A stretch of 64,000 bases of DNA from Hyphomicrobium methylovorum (GTDB taxonomy: Bacteria > Pseudomonadota > Alphaproteobacteria > Rhizobiales > Hyphomicrobiaceae): assembly GCF_013626205.1 (NCBI RefSeq), contig NZ_QHJE01000001.1, positions 496,001 through 560,000 on the forward strand, written 5' to 3'. The first letter of the stretch is position 1. Every line of letters begins with the position of its first letter. A program made the position numbers and the translations under genes. Below, piece after piece: positions 56,473-64,000 of the stretch. The notes below the pieces were generated by a model. It made no database searches and was not told where the DNA came from. It saw only the letters and a program-made list of their open reading frames with translations.

Positions 56473-59091
56473 CTAGCTCGCGAGTTCTTCTTTCACTTTG
56501 GCGGCGAGTTGCGGGAGGGAGAACGGTTTCGGGAGGAAGGCGAAGTCGTCGGAGCCCATGCTCTCGCGGAAGGCTTCGTTGGGATAACCCGAAACGAAGA
56601 TCACCTTGATCGATGGATTGCGCTTGCGTAGTTCCTTGAAGAGCGATGGGCCGTCCATCTCCGGCATGACGACGTCGGAGACAACGATGTCCACCATGCC
56701 TTCGTTCTCGGCCATGATTTCGAGAGCTTCGACGCCATCGGCCGCTTCGAGCACCTGATAGCCCTGCCGCTTCAGCGCGCGCACGGCGAACTGGCGGACT
56801 TCGACTTCGTCCTCGACGAGCAGCACGCGGCCGGTTCCGGTGAGATCGGTCGCGTTCAGATCGCGGCGCGCGGCGGCCATTGATTGCGGCTGCTGTTGCG
56901 GACGGTCGGTCTCGTCATTCTCGTCCGCGAGGTAACGCGGCAGCAGCAGCTTGAACGTCGTGCCTTTGCCGATCTCGCTTTCCGGGAAGATGAAGCCGCC
57001 CGACTGCTTGACGATGCCGTACACCGACGCAAGGCCCAAGCCGGTGCCTTTGCCGACACCTTTGGTGGTGAAGAACGGCTCGAAGATTTTGGCCATCACT
57101 TCGGGGCTCATGCCGGTGCCGGTATCGGCCACTTCGACCAGCACATACTCGCCCGAAGCAATGCCGACGATGGCGCCCATCTTCTGGCTTTCGCGCTCAT
57201 TGACGTTGCGCGTGCGGATCGTGATGGAGCCGCCGGAGGGCATCGCGTCGCGCGCGTTGCGAACGAGGTTGAGCACGATGTTGAACAGCTGATCGCTGTC
57301 GGCGCGCACATACCAAAGATCACGCTCGGGCTGGATCTTGAGTTCGATCCGGTCGCCGACCTGGGTCTTCAGGATCGGCTTCATGTCGGCGGTCAATTCG
57401 CCGAGATTGACGGTCGTCACCTGCTGCGTCTGCTTGCGCGAGAAGCCGAGCAAACCGGCGACCAGGCCAGCGGCGCGATTGGCAGCCGACTGGATGTTCT
57501 TGATGTCTTTGTAAGCTGGGTCGCTCGGGCGATGCGTCTGCAGCAGCAGATCGGAAAAACCGATGATCGCGGTCAACACGTTGTTGAAATCGTGCGCGAT
57601 GCCGCCTGCAAGATTGCCGACCGCTTCCATCTTTTCAGACTGAGCGACGCGGCTTTCCAACACTTTCTGCTCGGTTGCGTCGATGACGTAGAGCACGGCT
57701 GCCGCGCCACCGGCGATGGCTGCGAGCGGCGACATGAACACGCGACAGGTGATCTGCTTCTGATCGCCCGTCGTGATCTCGACGGGCTGCACGTTGCCGC
57801 GTCCGGCAAGAACTTCCGCAAGACCGGTTTCGATGCGCGTGCGATCGCCGCGGTCAGCGGTTTTCGCGAGTACGTCGAGCGCAAACATGTCTTGTGCGGG
57901 GCGCCCGTCGAGTACCAGCCGCATGAAGGCCGCGTTGCAGTTCGCGATCCGGCCTTCGCCATCGAGAGCCGCAATGCCGAACGGGGCGGACTGGAAGAAT
58001 TGCGAGGCGCGAACGTCCTGATCGCTGCGGTCGACAAGGCCGGCTGTTACGCGGTTGATGGCCGTGATCGTGAAGCCCAGCGCAACGCCTTCCTCGGCGG
58101 GTTCTACGAGCAGCGTCAGGGGCACCATGCGTCCGTCGCGACGCGTCAGGTCGAGATCGACGACGCGCTGATCGGATTCCGGGATTTCGGCCAATTGCTT
58201 CAGCAGGCGCGCGCCTTCCGGTCCCGCGAGATCGGCAAGGGCGAGACGGCGCGAGCGGAGCGTGCCGGTTTGATAGCCGAGCCATTGCTCAAAGGCTGCG
58301 TTGACGTGCCGGATCGTTCCGTCAGCGCCGGAGATCGCCATGAAGCCCGCGGGCATGGCGTCGAACGCCGTCAACGAGGCTTGGAGATTGCCGATGCGCT
58401 GTTCTTCGTAAGCTTTTTCGGTCGAGATGTCGGCAATGCGCCAGAGGACGAGGCGCTTGTCGGCGGACGACGCGTCGGCATCGCTGAGTGGCGCGGCGAA
58501 CGGACGAACGGCGATCCGGACGAACGAGGTGCTGCGATGCGCGGCGGGGCGCAATGGGATTTCTTCGGTGTGCGCTTCACCGCGCTCTGCTGCCCGCATC
58601 AATCGATAGAGAGCTTGCGCGGCCTCCGGGTCGGTGTTCATCGTGCTTTCGAGCGCGGCGAACGGGCCAACCTCGTGGCGGCCAAACATCCGCTCCATGG
58701 CTGCGTTCGCGTAGACTACGGTGCCGTCGTCATGCGCGATGATCTGGGGCTCGGCGGCGGAATCGGCAGCGGCTTTAAGAAGGTCGCCCGGAGCGACACG
58801 CGGCCCGACGCGAATGTGGCCTGCCGCGACGCCGAAGAGCAGAAACATGCCGAGCATCGCCAGCACGGCAATGATGGTCAGCAGCAGAGGCTCAGCGGAG
58901 CCACTGGCCAGCAGCCCGAAGACGAGAGCCGCTGTGGCGGCCACAATAATAATGGTGGGTAGGAAGCTGCCGAACCCCTCCGCCGTAATCAGCGGATCGA
59001 TCGGGGCGGCATCGACCCTCAACGCCTCGCGATCCTTCATGGCACAAGAATCTAACTGATTCTCGATCAGGGGAACGTCGGACTGAATCAT
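56473..59091 (-). CDS. cckA: Hybrid sensor histidine kinase CckA
   Basis: Bifunctional kinase/phosphatase that feeds phosphate through ChpT to CtrA and CpdR, setting the cell cycle. About 872 residues from the ATG at 59091; an ATG at 59040 is also possible and neither has a strong ribosome site. There are two N-terminal membrane helices (PTIIIVAATAALVFGLLA and the next), then PAS domains and a HisKA motif GGIAHDFNNVLTAIIGFSDL. The HATPase shows NLVRNARDAMP and GTGLGLASVYGIVKQSGG. The C-terminal receiver has EDEVEVRQFAVRAL, SDVVMPEMDG and KVIFVSGYP. Divergent from a fliO-like gene. Confidence 0.93.
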   Translation of the reverse strand: MIQSDVPLIENQLDSCAMKDREALRVDAAPIDPLITAEGFGSFLPTIIIVAATAALVFGLLASGSAEPLLLTIIAVLAMLGMFLLFGVAAGHIRVGPRVAPGDLLKAAADSAAEPQIIAHDDGTVVYANAAMERMFGRHEVGPFAALESTMNTDPEAAQALYRLMRAAERGEAHTEEIPLRPAAHRSTSFVRIAVRPFAAPLSDADASSADKRLVLWRIADISTEKAYEEQRIGNLQASLTAFDAMPAGFMAISGADGTIRHVNAAFEQWLGYQTGTLRSRRLALADLAGPEGARLLKQLAEIPESDQRVVDLDLTRRDGRMVPLTLLVEPAEEGVALGFTITAINRVTAGLVDRSDQDVRASQFFQSAPFGIAALDGEGRIANCNAAFMRLVLDGRPAQDMFALDVLAKTADRGDRTRIETGLAEVLAGRGNVQPVEITTGDQKQITCRVFMSPLAAIAGGAAAVLYVIDATEQKVLESRVAQSEKMEAVGNLAGGIAHDFNNVLTAIIGFSDLLLQTHRPSDPAYKDIKNIQSAANRAAGLVAGLLGFSRKQTQQVTTVNLGELTADMKPILKTQVGDRIELKIQPERDLWYVRADSDQLFNIVLNLVRNARDAMPSGGSITIRTRNVNERESQKMGAIVGIASGEYVLVEVADTGTGMSPEVMAKIFEPFFTTKGVGKGTGLGLASVYGIVKQSGGFIFPESEIGKGTTFKLLLPRYLADENDETDRPQQQPQSMAAARRDLNATDLTGTGRVLLVEDEVEVRQFAVRALKRQGYQVLEAADGVEALEIMAENEGMVDIVVSDVVMPEMDGPSLFKELRKRNPSIKVIFVSGYPNEAFRESMGSDDFAFLPKPFSLPQLAAKVKEELAS

Positions 59092-59172
59092 GTGACTGGA
59101 ACTCAAACGCAACTGCAACTGTGCCGCAACGAGTCGGCTCTTTTCTGTTGCCTAAGACTTCCTCCAAGAGGG

Positions 59173-59187
59173 TTAACATGCAGTCAA
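59173..59187. promoter_or_regulatory. Candidate CtrA half-matched box in the cckA-fliO gap
   Basis: TTAA-CATGCAG-TCAA differs by one base from the CtrA consensus TTAA-N7-TTAA. Two GANTC (CcrM-type) sites lie nearby at 59048-59052 and 59058-59062. The gap between cckA and the fliO-like gene is where such control would be expected, but single-site matches occur by chance. Confidence 0.35.
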
Positions 59188-59259
59188 CTCCCGGGTAACG
59201 AACGTTGCCGATTGTTGAATTTTCTTGGCGCGCCAGCTGGCCCTAAAAACGAGGCAGGG

Positions 59260-59652
59260 ATGCAGACCTATATTTTCTGGACGTTCATTTTAGCGGTTGT
59301 GGCGGCGCTTATCGCGGGGATCGCGGTGTTCGTTCGCGCCTATCTCGGCGGAACGACGCCTTCTGCGCTCATTTTCCGGCCCAAAACGGAGCGGCGGCTT
59401 GCGGTCGTTGAATTCGCCAATGTCGATAGCCGGCGGAAGCTCATTCTCATCCGGAGAGACGATGTCGAGCATCTCATTATGACCGGCGGCCCGGTCGATG
59501 TGCTCGTTGAATCGGGCATTGCCAGCAGACAAGCGGCGCCAAGGGCCGAGATTGCCCCGGTTGCGGAAGCCGCTCCGGTACGGCGAGCATCGCTTTTCGG
59601 GCGGAGTAGAGAAGCACCGGAACGCGCTGAGCCGCAGCCGCCGGAATTCTAG
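59260..59652 (+). CDS. fliO: FliO/MopB-like membrane protein
   Basis: The 130-residue protein has one N-terminal membrane helix (about residues 4-26) and then a small domain with the FliO-like pattern ERRLAVVEFANVDSRRKLIL and DVEHLIMTGGPVDVLVESGI. A disordered Pro/Glu/Arg tail follows. FliO helps assemble the flagellar export gate. This lone copy sits beside cckA, as in other Rhizobiales, and away from a flagellar cluster, so it may have another role. GAGGCAGGG is close upstream of the ATG. Confidence 0.7.
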   Translation: MQTYIFWTFILAVVAALIAGIAVFVRAYLGGTTPSALIFRPKTERRLAVVEFANVDSRRKLILIRRDDVEHLIMTGGPVDVLVESGIASRQAAPRAEIAPVAEAAPVRRASLFGRSREAPERAEPQPPEF

Positions 59653-59678
59653 GTCCGCTTTGATTTCAGGGTGTTGCG

Positions 59679-59936
59679 CTACCTGGCGCTGTCAACGTCA
59701 CCGAAATCGGCCAGCGTCAGAGTGCGGAGATCGAGCGGCGCAACGGCGCTTGCGATCTTACCGCCTTGAAGCATGTGCCGGGGTTTCAGCGTTACCGTCA
59801 GTGACGCGGGATGCGCGATCCCACGGAGCATATGCTCGTCCAGTTTTGGCGAGGTTTTCGACGGCTCCGCTACCACGGGCGTCGCGACCGCTCCGACGGT
59901 CGTTACGGCCGCCAATATGCGCAGCATAGAAAACAT
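59679..59936 (-). CDS. Small exported protein of unknown function
   Basis: From the ATG at 59936 the 85-residue product has a signal peptide (hydrophobic core about residues 5-19, ending VVAEPS) and a short mature part without Cys. I do not recognise it. Longer upstream starts exist in the frame (59978), but the signal peptide argues for 59936. Confidence 0.5.
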   Translation of the reverse strand: MFSMLRILAAVTTVGAVATPVVAEPSKTSPKLDEHMLRGIAHPASLTVTLKPRHMLQGGKIASAVAPLDLRTLTLADFGDVDSAR

Positions 59937-60069
59937 ATCGATCACACTCTGCTGTTCGGACCCGCAATTCTGGCCCAATCTGAAGAGTGCCCACGAGAAG
60001 TTAACAAAAAGTAAATCGTCGTCTGGAAATGGGGCGCCGCTGGAGCGGCTACCCCCTGGCTAGCGCGCC

Positions 60070-60801
60070 TTATTCTTCGCGATAGACGCGTTCGCGGCGT
60101 TCATGGCGCTCCTGCGCTTCGACGGAGAGCGTGGCTATTGGACGAGCGTCGAGACGCTTGAGACCGATCGGTTCGCCGGTATCCTCGCAATAGCCATAAG
60201 TGCCGTCTTCAATCCGGCCGAGTGCAGCGTCGATTTTGGCAATCAACTTCCGCTGGCGGTCGCGCGTGCGCAATTCCGTAGCGCGATCGGTTTCCGACGT
60301 CGCGCGGTCTGCAAGATCAGCGTGCTGAGTTGAATCCTCGTGCAATATCGCGAGCGTTTCACGCGTTTGCCGCAGGATTTCGTCTTTCCACTCGATAAGA
60401 CGCTTACGAAAATACGCCCGATGCATATCGTTCATAAAAGGTTCGTTCTCTGACGGCCGATAATCTGGCGGCAGAGCGATATCGGCAATCTTTACGCGCG
60501 GAGCCATCTTCCTATTCGTACCCTCTGATTTTTTCGACGCTACTGATTTTGCGGCCGCTACTGTGCGCGCCGGAGCGTTTGCTTTTATTGGTTTGGCTAC
60601 CGCCGGTTTCGCGGTGGTGGCCGCCGACTTTTTCGCCGGTGTTTTGGCTGCCGCGACCTTCGGTGCGGATTTCACAGCCTTCGGCTTGGCGGCCGCAGGC
60701 TTGCTCGCCTGTGCTTTCCCGCCTTTCGCCGTTGCGGAGGCCTTGGCCGTCTTCTTAGCGGCCGCCGCCGTTTTTCCCGCCTTTGCGGTAGTCTTGCTCA
60801 T
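60070..60801 (-). CDS. dksA: DksA/TraR-family regulator with a long basic N-terminal tail
   Basis: Transcription factor that binds in the RNA polymerase secondary channel and acts with ppGpp. The ATG at 60801 follows GGGGAGG and gives 243 residues, against about 140-150 in the usual family. Residues 1-98 are an Ala/Lys-rich, histone-H1-like tail. The DksA core starts near 99 (MAPRVKIADIALPPDY). The coiled-coil tip DLADRATSETDR is at about 162-173, and the zinc-finger region is GYCEDTGEPIGLKRLDAR. Only Cys205 of the four usual Cys is left (Thr208, Ser226 and Ala229 at the others), as in Cys-poor alphaproteobacterial DksA. It is divergent from the MoxR gene. Confidence 0.92.
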   Translation of the reverse strand: MSKTTAKAGKTAAAAKKTAKASATAKGGKAQASKPAAAKPKAVKSAPKVAAAKTPAKKSAATTAKPAVAKPIKANAPARTVAAAKSVASKKSEGTNRKMAPRVKIADIALPPDYRPSENEPFMNDMHRAYFRKRLIEWKDEILRQTRETLAILHEDSTQHADLADRATSETDRATELRTRDRQRKLIAKIDAALGRIEDGTYGYCEDTGEPIGLKRLDARPIATLSVEAQERHERRERVYREE

Positions 60802-61111
60802 CGACCGCCTCCCCAGAGGCTACGTGGGCTCGAGCTTAAATCTGTCCGTCTGCGAGCCGTCGATTCGACCACGCTTTCCGGCCGACCCTTATCTATGGGG
60901 CGGGGGGCGAGTGTCAAGCATTGCAATGCGATCCAGGCGAATTATGGAGTGTTCATTTAATTCAATAAATCCAACTGTTTAACGGCACATCGCGCGTGCA
61001 GCAACGCGGCGGCGGTGGATTCGTCCAGCTTTGTCGTGCGCTTCGGTCATCTTGCCCGCTTCCGGTGCCGACCATTAGGCTCGTAAGCAGCCATTCCCAC
61101 TAGGACAGATC
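60802..61111. promoter_or_regulatory. Divergent control region between dksA and the MoxR gene
   Basis: This 310-bp gap holds no gene. It contains a perfect 12-base palindrome GCATTGCAATGC at 60918-60929, which could bind a dimeric regulator, and an AT-rich stretch around 60945-60980. The MoxR gene is preceded by AGGA about seven bases from its ATG. Confidence 0.4.
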
Positions 61112-61957
61112 ATGAAATTTGAAGGTACGTCCTCTTACGTTGCAACCGCCGATCTCAAGGTCGCGGTGAATGCTGCCGTCACGCTGCAGCGGCCTTTGCT
61201 GATCAAGGGCGAACCGGGCACGGGCAAATCCGTTCTCGCGCAGGAAGTTGCGCAAGCGCTCAACGCGCCGCTGATCGAGTGGCACATCAAGTCAACCACT
61301 AAGGCGCAGCAGGGCCTCTACGAATACGACGCGGTATCGCGTCTGCGTGACGGGCAGCTTGGCGACGAGCGCGTCAAATCGATCGGCAATTACATCAAGC
61401 GCGGAAAGCTCTGGGAGGCATTCGCTGCGGAACATCGCTCCGTTCTTTTGATCGATGAAATCGACAAGGCCGATATTGAATTTCCCAACGATCTATTGCT
61501 CGAACTCGATCGCATGGAATTCTTCGTTTATGAGACGGGCGAAACGATCAAGGCAAAAACGCGGCCGATCGTTCTGATTACATCGAATAATGAAAAAGAA
61601 TTGCCGGACGCATTTCTGCGCCGATGCTTTTTCCATTTCATCAAATTCCCCGACGCGGAGACGATGCGTCAGATCGTGGAGGTTCACTTCCCTGGCCTGA
61701 AGAGCCGGATGGTGAGCGAAGCGCTGAAGATTTTCTACGAATTGCGCGACGTTCCGGGCTTGAAGAAAAAGCCGTCCACGTCTGAATTGCTCGATTGGTT
61801 GAAGCTGCTACTTCACGACGATATCGACCCGGCTCTCGCGCGCGAAAAGGATCCGCGCAAGCTTGTTCCGCCGCTTGCCGGTGCGCTGATCAAGAACGAG
61901 CAAGATGCTCATTTGCTTGAGCGTCTCGCATTTGTCGCGCGCCGAAAGGGTGAATAA
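61112..61957 (+). CDS. MoxR-family AAA+ ATPase
   Basis: The 281-residue protein has Walker A GEPGTGKS (about 33-40) and Walker B LLIDEIDKA (about 117-125). Sensor 1 sits in VLITSNNEKELPDAF and an arginine-rich FLRRCFFHF follows. MoxR ATPases usually act as chaperones with a VWA-domain partner encoded next door. Here the next gene is a lipoprotein and no VWA gene is present within the window, so the partner is missing or elsewhere. Confidence 0.9.
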   Translation: MKFEGTSSYVATADLKVAVNAAVTLQRPLLIKGEPGTGKSVLAQEVAQALNAPLIEWHIKSTTKAQQGLYEYDAVSRLRDGQLGDERVKSIGNYIKRGKLWEAFAAEHRSVLLIDEIDKADIEFPNDLLLELDRMEFFVYETGETIKAKTRPIVLITSNNEKELPDAFLRRCFFHFIKFPDAETMRQIVEVHFPGLKSRMVSEALKIFYELRDVPGLKKKPSTSELLDWLKLLLHDDIDPALAREKDPRKLVPPLAGALIKNEQDAHLLERLAFVARRKGE

Positions 61958-62108
61958 CTCACCACTCCCTTGTCGAATTGCCAAAATTTGCCAATTTATC
62001 AGGGCGTGCAGGTTCGAAGATCGGCTTGCTTTCCATCAACAGTTACCCATCTATGCCCGATTGCGACCTGAGAAACAGAACTGCCCGGCTAAGACTAGGG
62101 AGAATTAG

Positions 62109-62438
62109 ATGAGAAAAGTTCTAATCGCTTTGGCTGTAGTTGGCGCGCTCGGCGCCGCCGCTTGCGACAGTCAGAAATCTGAATCCGAGAAGGCTGCAAC
62201 CGATAACGCCGCTGCAGAAAAGGCCGCTGCTGACGCGAAAGCTGAAGCAGACAAGACCGCTGCCGATGCGAAGGCTGCCGAAGAAAAGGCCGCTGCCGAG
62301 GCTAAGGCTGCTGAAGAGAAGGCCGCTGCTGACGCCAAGGCTGCTGAGGAAAAGGCTGCTGCAGATAAGGAAGCTGCAGAGAAAGCCGCGGCGCCCGAAG
62401 CACCGGCAAGCGAACCTGCTCCGGCGACGACTCCTTGA
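62109..62438 (+). CDS. Alanine/lysine/glutamate-rich lipoprotein
   Basis: A 109-residue lipoprotein: signal peptide residues 1-18 with a lipobox ending LGAAAC (Cys19). Residues 39-93 form five 11-residue repeats of the type AAADAKAAEEK, predicted fully helical. The last 16 residues are Pro-rich (PEAPASEPAPATTP). Retention signals in alphaproteobacteria are unclear, so inner or outer membrane cannot be told. It may act as an envelope spacer or coiled-coil protein; the 11-mer period also recalls LEA proteins of desiccation tolerance. No family is certain. Confidence 0.75.
   Translation: MRKVLIALAVVGALGAAACDSQKSESEKAATDNAAAEKAAADAKAEADKTAADAKAAEEKAAAEAKAAEEKAAADAKAAEEKAAADKEAAEKAAAPEAPASEPAPATTP
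62223..62387 (+). repeat. Five 33-bp tandem repeats inside the lipoprotein gene
   Basis: Five consecutive 33-bp units encode AAADAKAEADK, TAADAKAAEEK, AAAEAKAAEEK, AAADAKAAEEK and AAADKEAAEKA. The bases diverge between units while the amino acid pattern is kept, so the repeat is under selection rather than newly duplicated. Confidence 0.85.
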
Positions 62439-62740
62439 TCGGAGTGGCGTGCATTGCGTGGCTCAATCGTGGACACGCGATCAGCGCACTGAAGAAATTT
62501 GGGGGCATCGGGCGCACGCCGTCCGGTGCCCTTTGCTTGTGCGCCTTTGTCGCGAGATTCGACCACCATTCGGCAATCGACTGGCCATATAGACGATGGC
62601 GCGTGTAAATATAACGCTGTTAAGATCACGGCGAGCTTTTCAATGGCATCCTTCCGAAACGGAAGTGGCGCTCGCTATCACCGGTACATGATTGTGCCTA
62701 TCGGGCTTTGCCCAATCTCTCACCCAGTTTGGAAAAGCGT
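62439..62740. other. Non-coding gap between the lipoprotein and asparagine synthase genes
   Basis: Apart from a terminator-like hairpin at 62503-62534 I see no gene in these 302 bp. The asparagine synthase ATG at 62741 has GGAA about eight bases upstream. Confidence 0.4.
62503..62534 (+). terminator. Terminator after the lipoprotein gene
   Basis: A 9-bp stem GGGCATCGG (62503-62511) with CCGGTGCCC (62523-62531, one G-U pair) and a GC-rich loop, followed by TTTGCTT. It lies 65 bases after the lipoprotein stop. Confidence 0.6.
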
Positions 62741-64000
62741 ATGTGTGGAATCTTCGGCATCATCGATCTGAATGGACGGCGGAACATCCCGTCATCTGTC
62801 CTGAAGCGCGCCGCAGACGCCATGCATCACCGCGGACCCGATGAAGAAGGGTATCTCCAGCGGCCCGGTTTCGGTTTTGCTTCGAAGCGGCTCAGCATCG
62901 TCGGAATATCTGACGGTCATCAGCCGATGCACAACGAGACCAAGACGGTCTCGGTCGTTTTCAACGGCGAAATCTACGATCACGACGACTGGCGCAACGA
63001 TCTCACAGCGCGTGGGCATAAGCTCGTTACGCATTGCGATACGGAAATCCTTCCGCACATGTGGGAGGAATATGAGCGCGATATGTTCGCGAAGCTCAAT
63101 GGGCAGTTTGCAATCGCACTGTTCGACGAGCGCAAACAGAGTTTCATTCTCGCGCGTGACCGGTTCGGCATCTGTCCTCTCTATTGGACACGAACGACGC
63201 GCTTCGGAACGGACTGGCTGATCTTTGGATCAGAAATCAAAACGATCTTCGCGACGGGGCTCGTAGAACCGAAGCCTGATCGGCGCGGCATCGATGCGGT
63301 GTTCAACTTTCTGGCGGTTGCAGGTCCGTTCAGTTGCTTTGAAGGCATCAACATTCTGCCGCCGGGACGCTTCCTGACGATCGAACGCGGTGGCTCGAAC
63401 GACGAAGCGAAAATCAGCGAACGCACATACTGGGATATGGATTTCCCGGATCAGGGACAGGAATCGCGCCCGTCAAACGAGACGGAATACGTCGACCGGC
63501 TTGAAAGCATCTTGCACGACAGCGTTCGACGCCGTTTGCGCGCAGATGCTCCGGTCGCGTCGTATCTTTCGGGCGGCGTGGATTCGAGCACCGTCGTTGC
63601 GATGGCCAAGGACATCCTTGGTAAGGCGCCTGCGACCTATACCGTCAAGATCCGCGATCCAAAGCTCGACGAAACGGAGCAAGCGGCAATTATTTCACGG
63701 CATCTCGACGCGCATCCGCGGGTCGTTGCCTGCGGTTCAGACGAGATCGTTGCGAACTATCAGAACCTGCTCGTCGCTACCGAAACGCCGGTCACAGATA
63801 CCTCGTGCACCGCACTTATGATGCTTGCGAGCGCCGTGCATGAAGACGGCTACAAAGTCGCTTTGACCGGCGAAGGCTCCGACGAATGGCTCGCCGGGTA
63901 CCCCTGGTACAAGTTCCAGCGCGGTGTTGAGTTGCTCGGCAAAATTTCCGGCGGACGGCTCGATAACGCCGTCACGGAGCGATTTTTTACGTGGCTCGGT
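62741..64000 (+). CDS. asnB: Asparagine synthase (glutamine-hydrolysing), N-terminal part (cut by window edge)
   Basis: An ATG at 62741 opens a frame that continues to the right edge (420 codons, no stop). The N-terminus MCGIFGIIDLNG carries the Cys2 nucleophile of the class II glutamine amidotransferase domain. NGEIYDH and SLNGQFAIALFDE-like sequence follow in that domain. The synthetase domain has the ATP-pyrophosphatase motif SGGVDSS at about residues 277-283 and GEGSDEWLAG further on. Such enzymes make asparagine or act in cell-envelope or secondary pathways; the neighbouring genes do not tell which. Confidence 0.92.
   Translation, partial: MCGIFGIIDLNGRRNIPSSVLKRAADAMHHRGPDEEGYLQRPGFGFASKRLSIVGISDGHQPMHNETKTVSVVFNGEIYDHDDWRNDLTARGHKLVTHCDTEILPHMWEEYERDMFAKLNGQFAIALFDERKQSFILARDRFGICPLYWTRTTRFGTDWLIFGSEIKTIFATGLVEPKPDRRGIDAVFNFLAVAGPFSCFEGINILPPGRFLTIERGGSNDEAKISERTYWDMDFPDQGQESRPSNETEYVDRLESILHDSVRRRLRADAPVASYLSGGVDSSTVVAMAKDILGKAPATYTVKIRDPKLDETEQAAIISRHLDAHPRVVACGSDEIVANYQNLLVATETPVTDTSCTALMMLASAVHEDGYKVALTGEGSDEWLAGYPWYKFQRGVELLGKISGGRLDNAVTERFFTWLG

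Noticed and set aside
56884-58962. A 692-codon open frame antisense to cckA
   Set aside because: Shadow frame opposite the PAS and kinase domains of cckA, with no ribosome site or recognisable domain.
1-64000. CRISPR arrays, insertion sequences, prophage or defence genes
   Set aside because: I found no regular spacer repeats, no transposase or integrase, no terminal inverted repeats and no known defence domains.

Overview
The window is a gene-dense, high-GC alphaproteobacterial core chromosome segment, most likely from the Hyphomicrobiales (Rhizobiales) and possibly Hyphomicrobium-like. The genus cannot be proved from this sequence alone. The placement rests on several signs: the gene order gltX-gltA facing lpxB-lpxI-lpxA-fabZ-lpxD-bamA-rseP-dxr-cdsA-uppS-frr-pyrH-tsf-rpsB; LpxI as the UDP-diacylglucosamine hydrolase; RNase J beside birA at the end of a 14-gene nuo operon; a DUF1467 protein; and CckA beside a FliO-like protein. 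I see no insertion sequence, prophage, CRISPR array or recognisable defence system.

Layout. 1-1464: 5' part of comEC on the minus strand. 1580-4639: gltX and gltA on the plus strand. 4600-20051: a long minus-strand run for lipid A synthesis, outer-membrane assembly, isoprenoid and phospholipid precursors, and translation (read from rpsB towards lpxB). 20413-21120: two small secreted proteins. 21252-31905: dnaE, lolD, lolC, proS, a DUF1467 gene, mce, rnj and birA. 31912-49442: the complex I operon nuoA to nuoN, read right to left. 49613-51871: hdeD, a secreted DsrE-like protein, tRNA-Asp and a secreted unknown. 51997-56037: alaS and recA. 56217-64000: a small orphan protein, cckA, a fliO-like gene, dksA with a long basic tail, a MoxR ATPase, an alanine/lysine-rich lipoprotein and the 5' part of an asparagine synthase.

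How the genes work together. The left half makes and exports the cell envelope: acyl-ACP to lipid A disaccharide (fabZ, lpxA, lpxD, lpxI, lpxB), beta-barrel insertion (bamA), lipoprotein release (lolC, lolD), undecaprenyl and CDP-diacylglycerol precursors (dxr, uppS, cdsA), with basic translation factors. The middle makes the proton-pumping NADH dehydrogenase. The right end carries DNA repair (recA) and cell-cycle and stringent control (cckA, dksA).

The most unusual points are these. LpxI carries a degenerate second copy of its C-terminal domain. ProRS at this locus is of the eukaryote/archaeal type. The nuo operon is interrupted by five extra genes, including a fluoroacetyl-CoA-thioesterase-like protein and a gene with an apparent one-base frameshift. 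A 24-residue ORF fits exactly between nuoF and nuoG. RpsB and NuoE share the same C-terminal module. A nested RNA hairpin lies between nuoE and its upstream neighbour. I did not find a clearly new multi-gene system; the accessory genes inside nuo are the best candidates for new biology.
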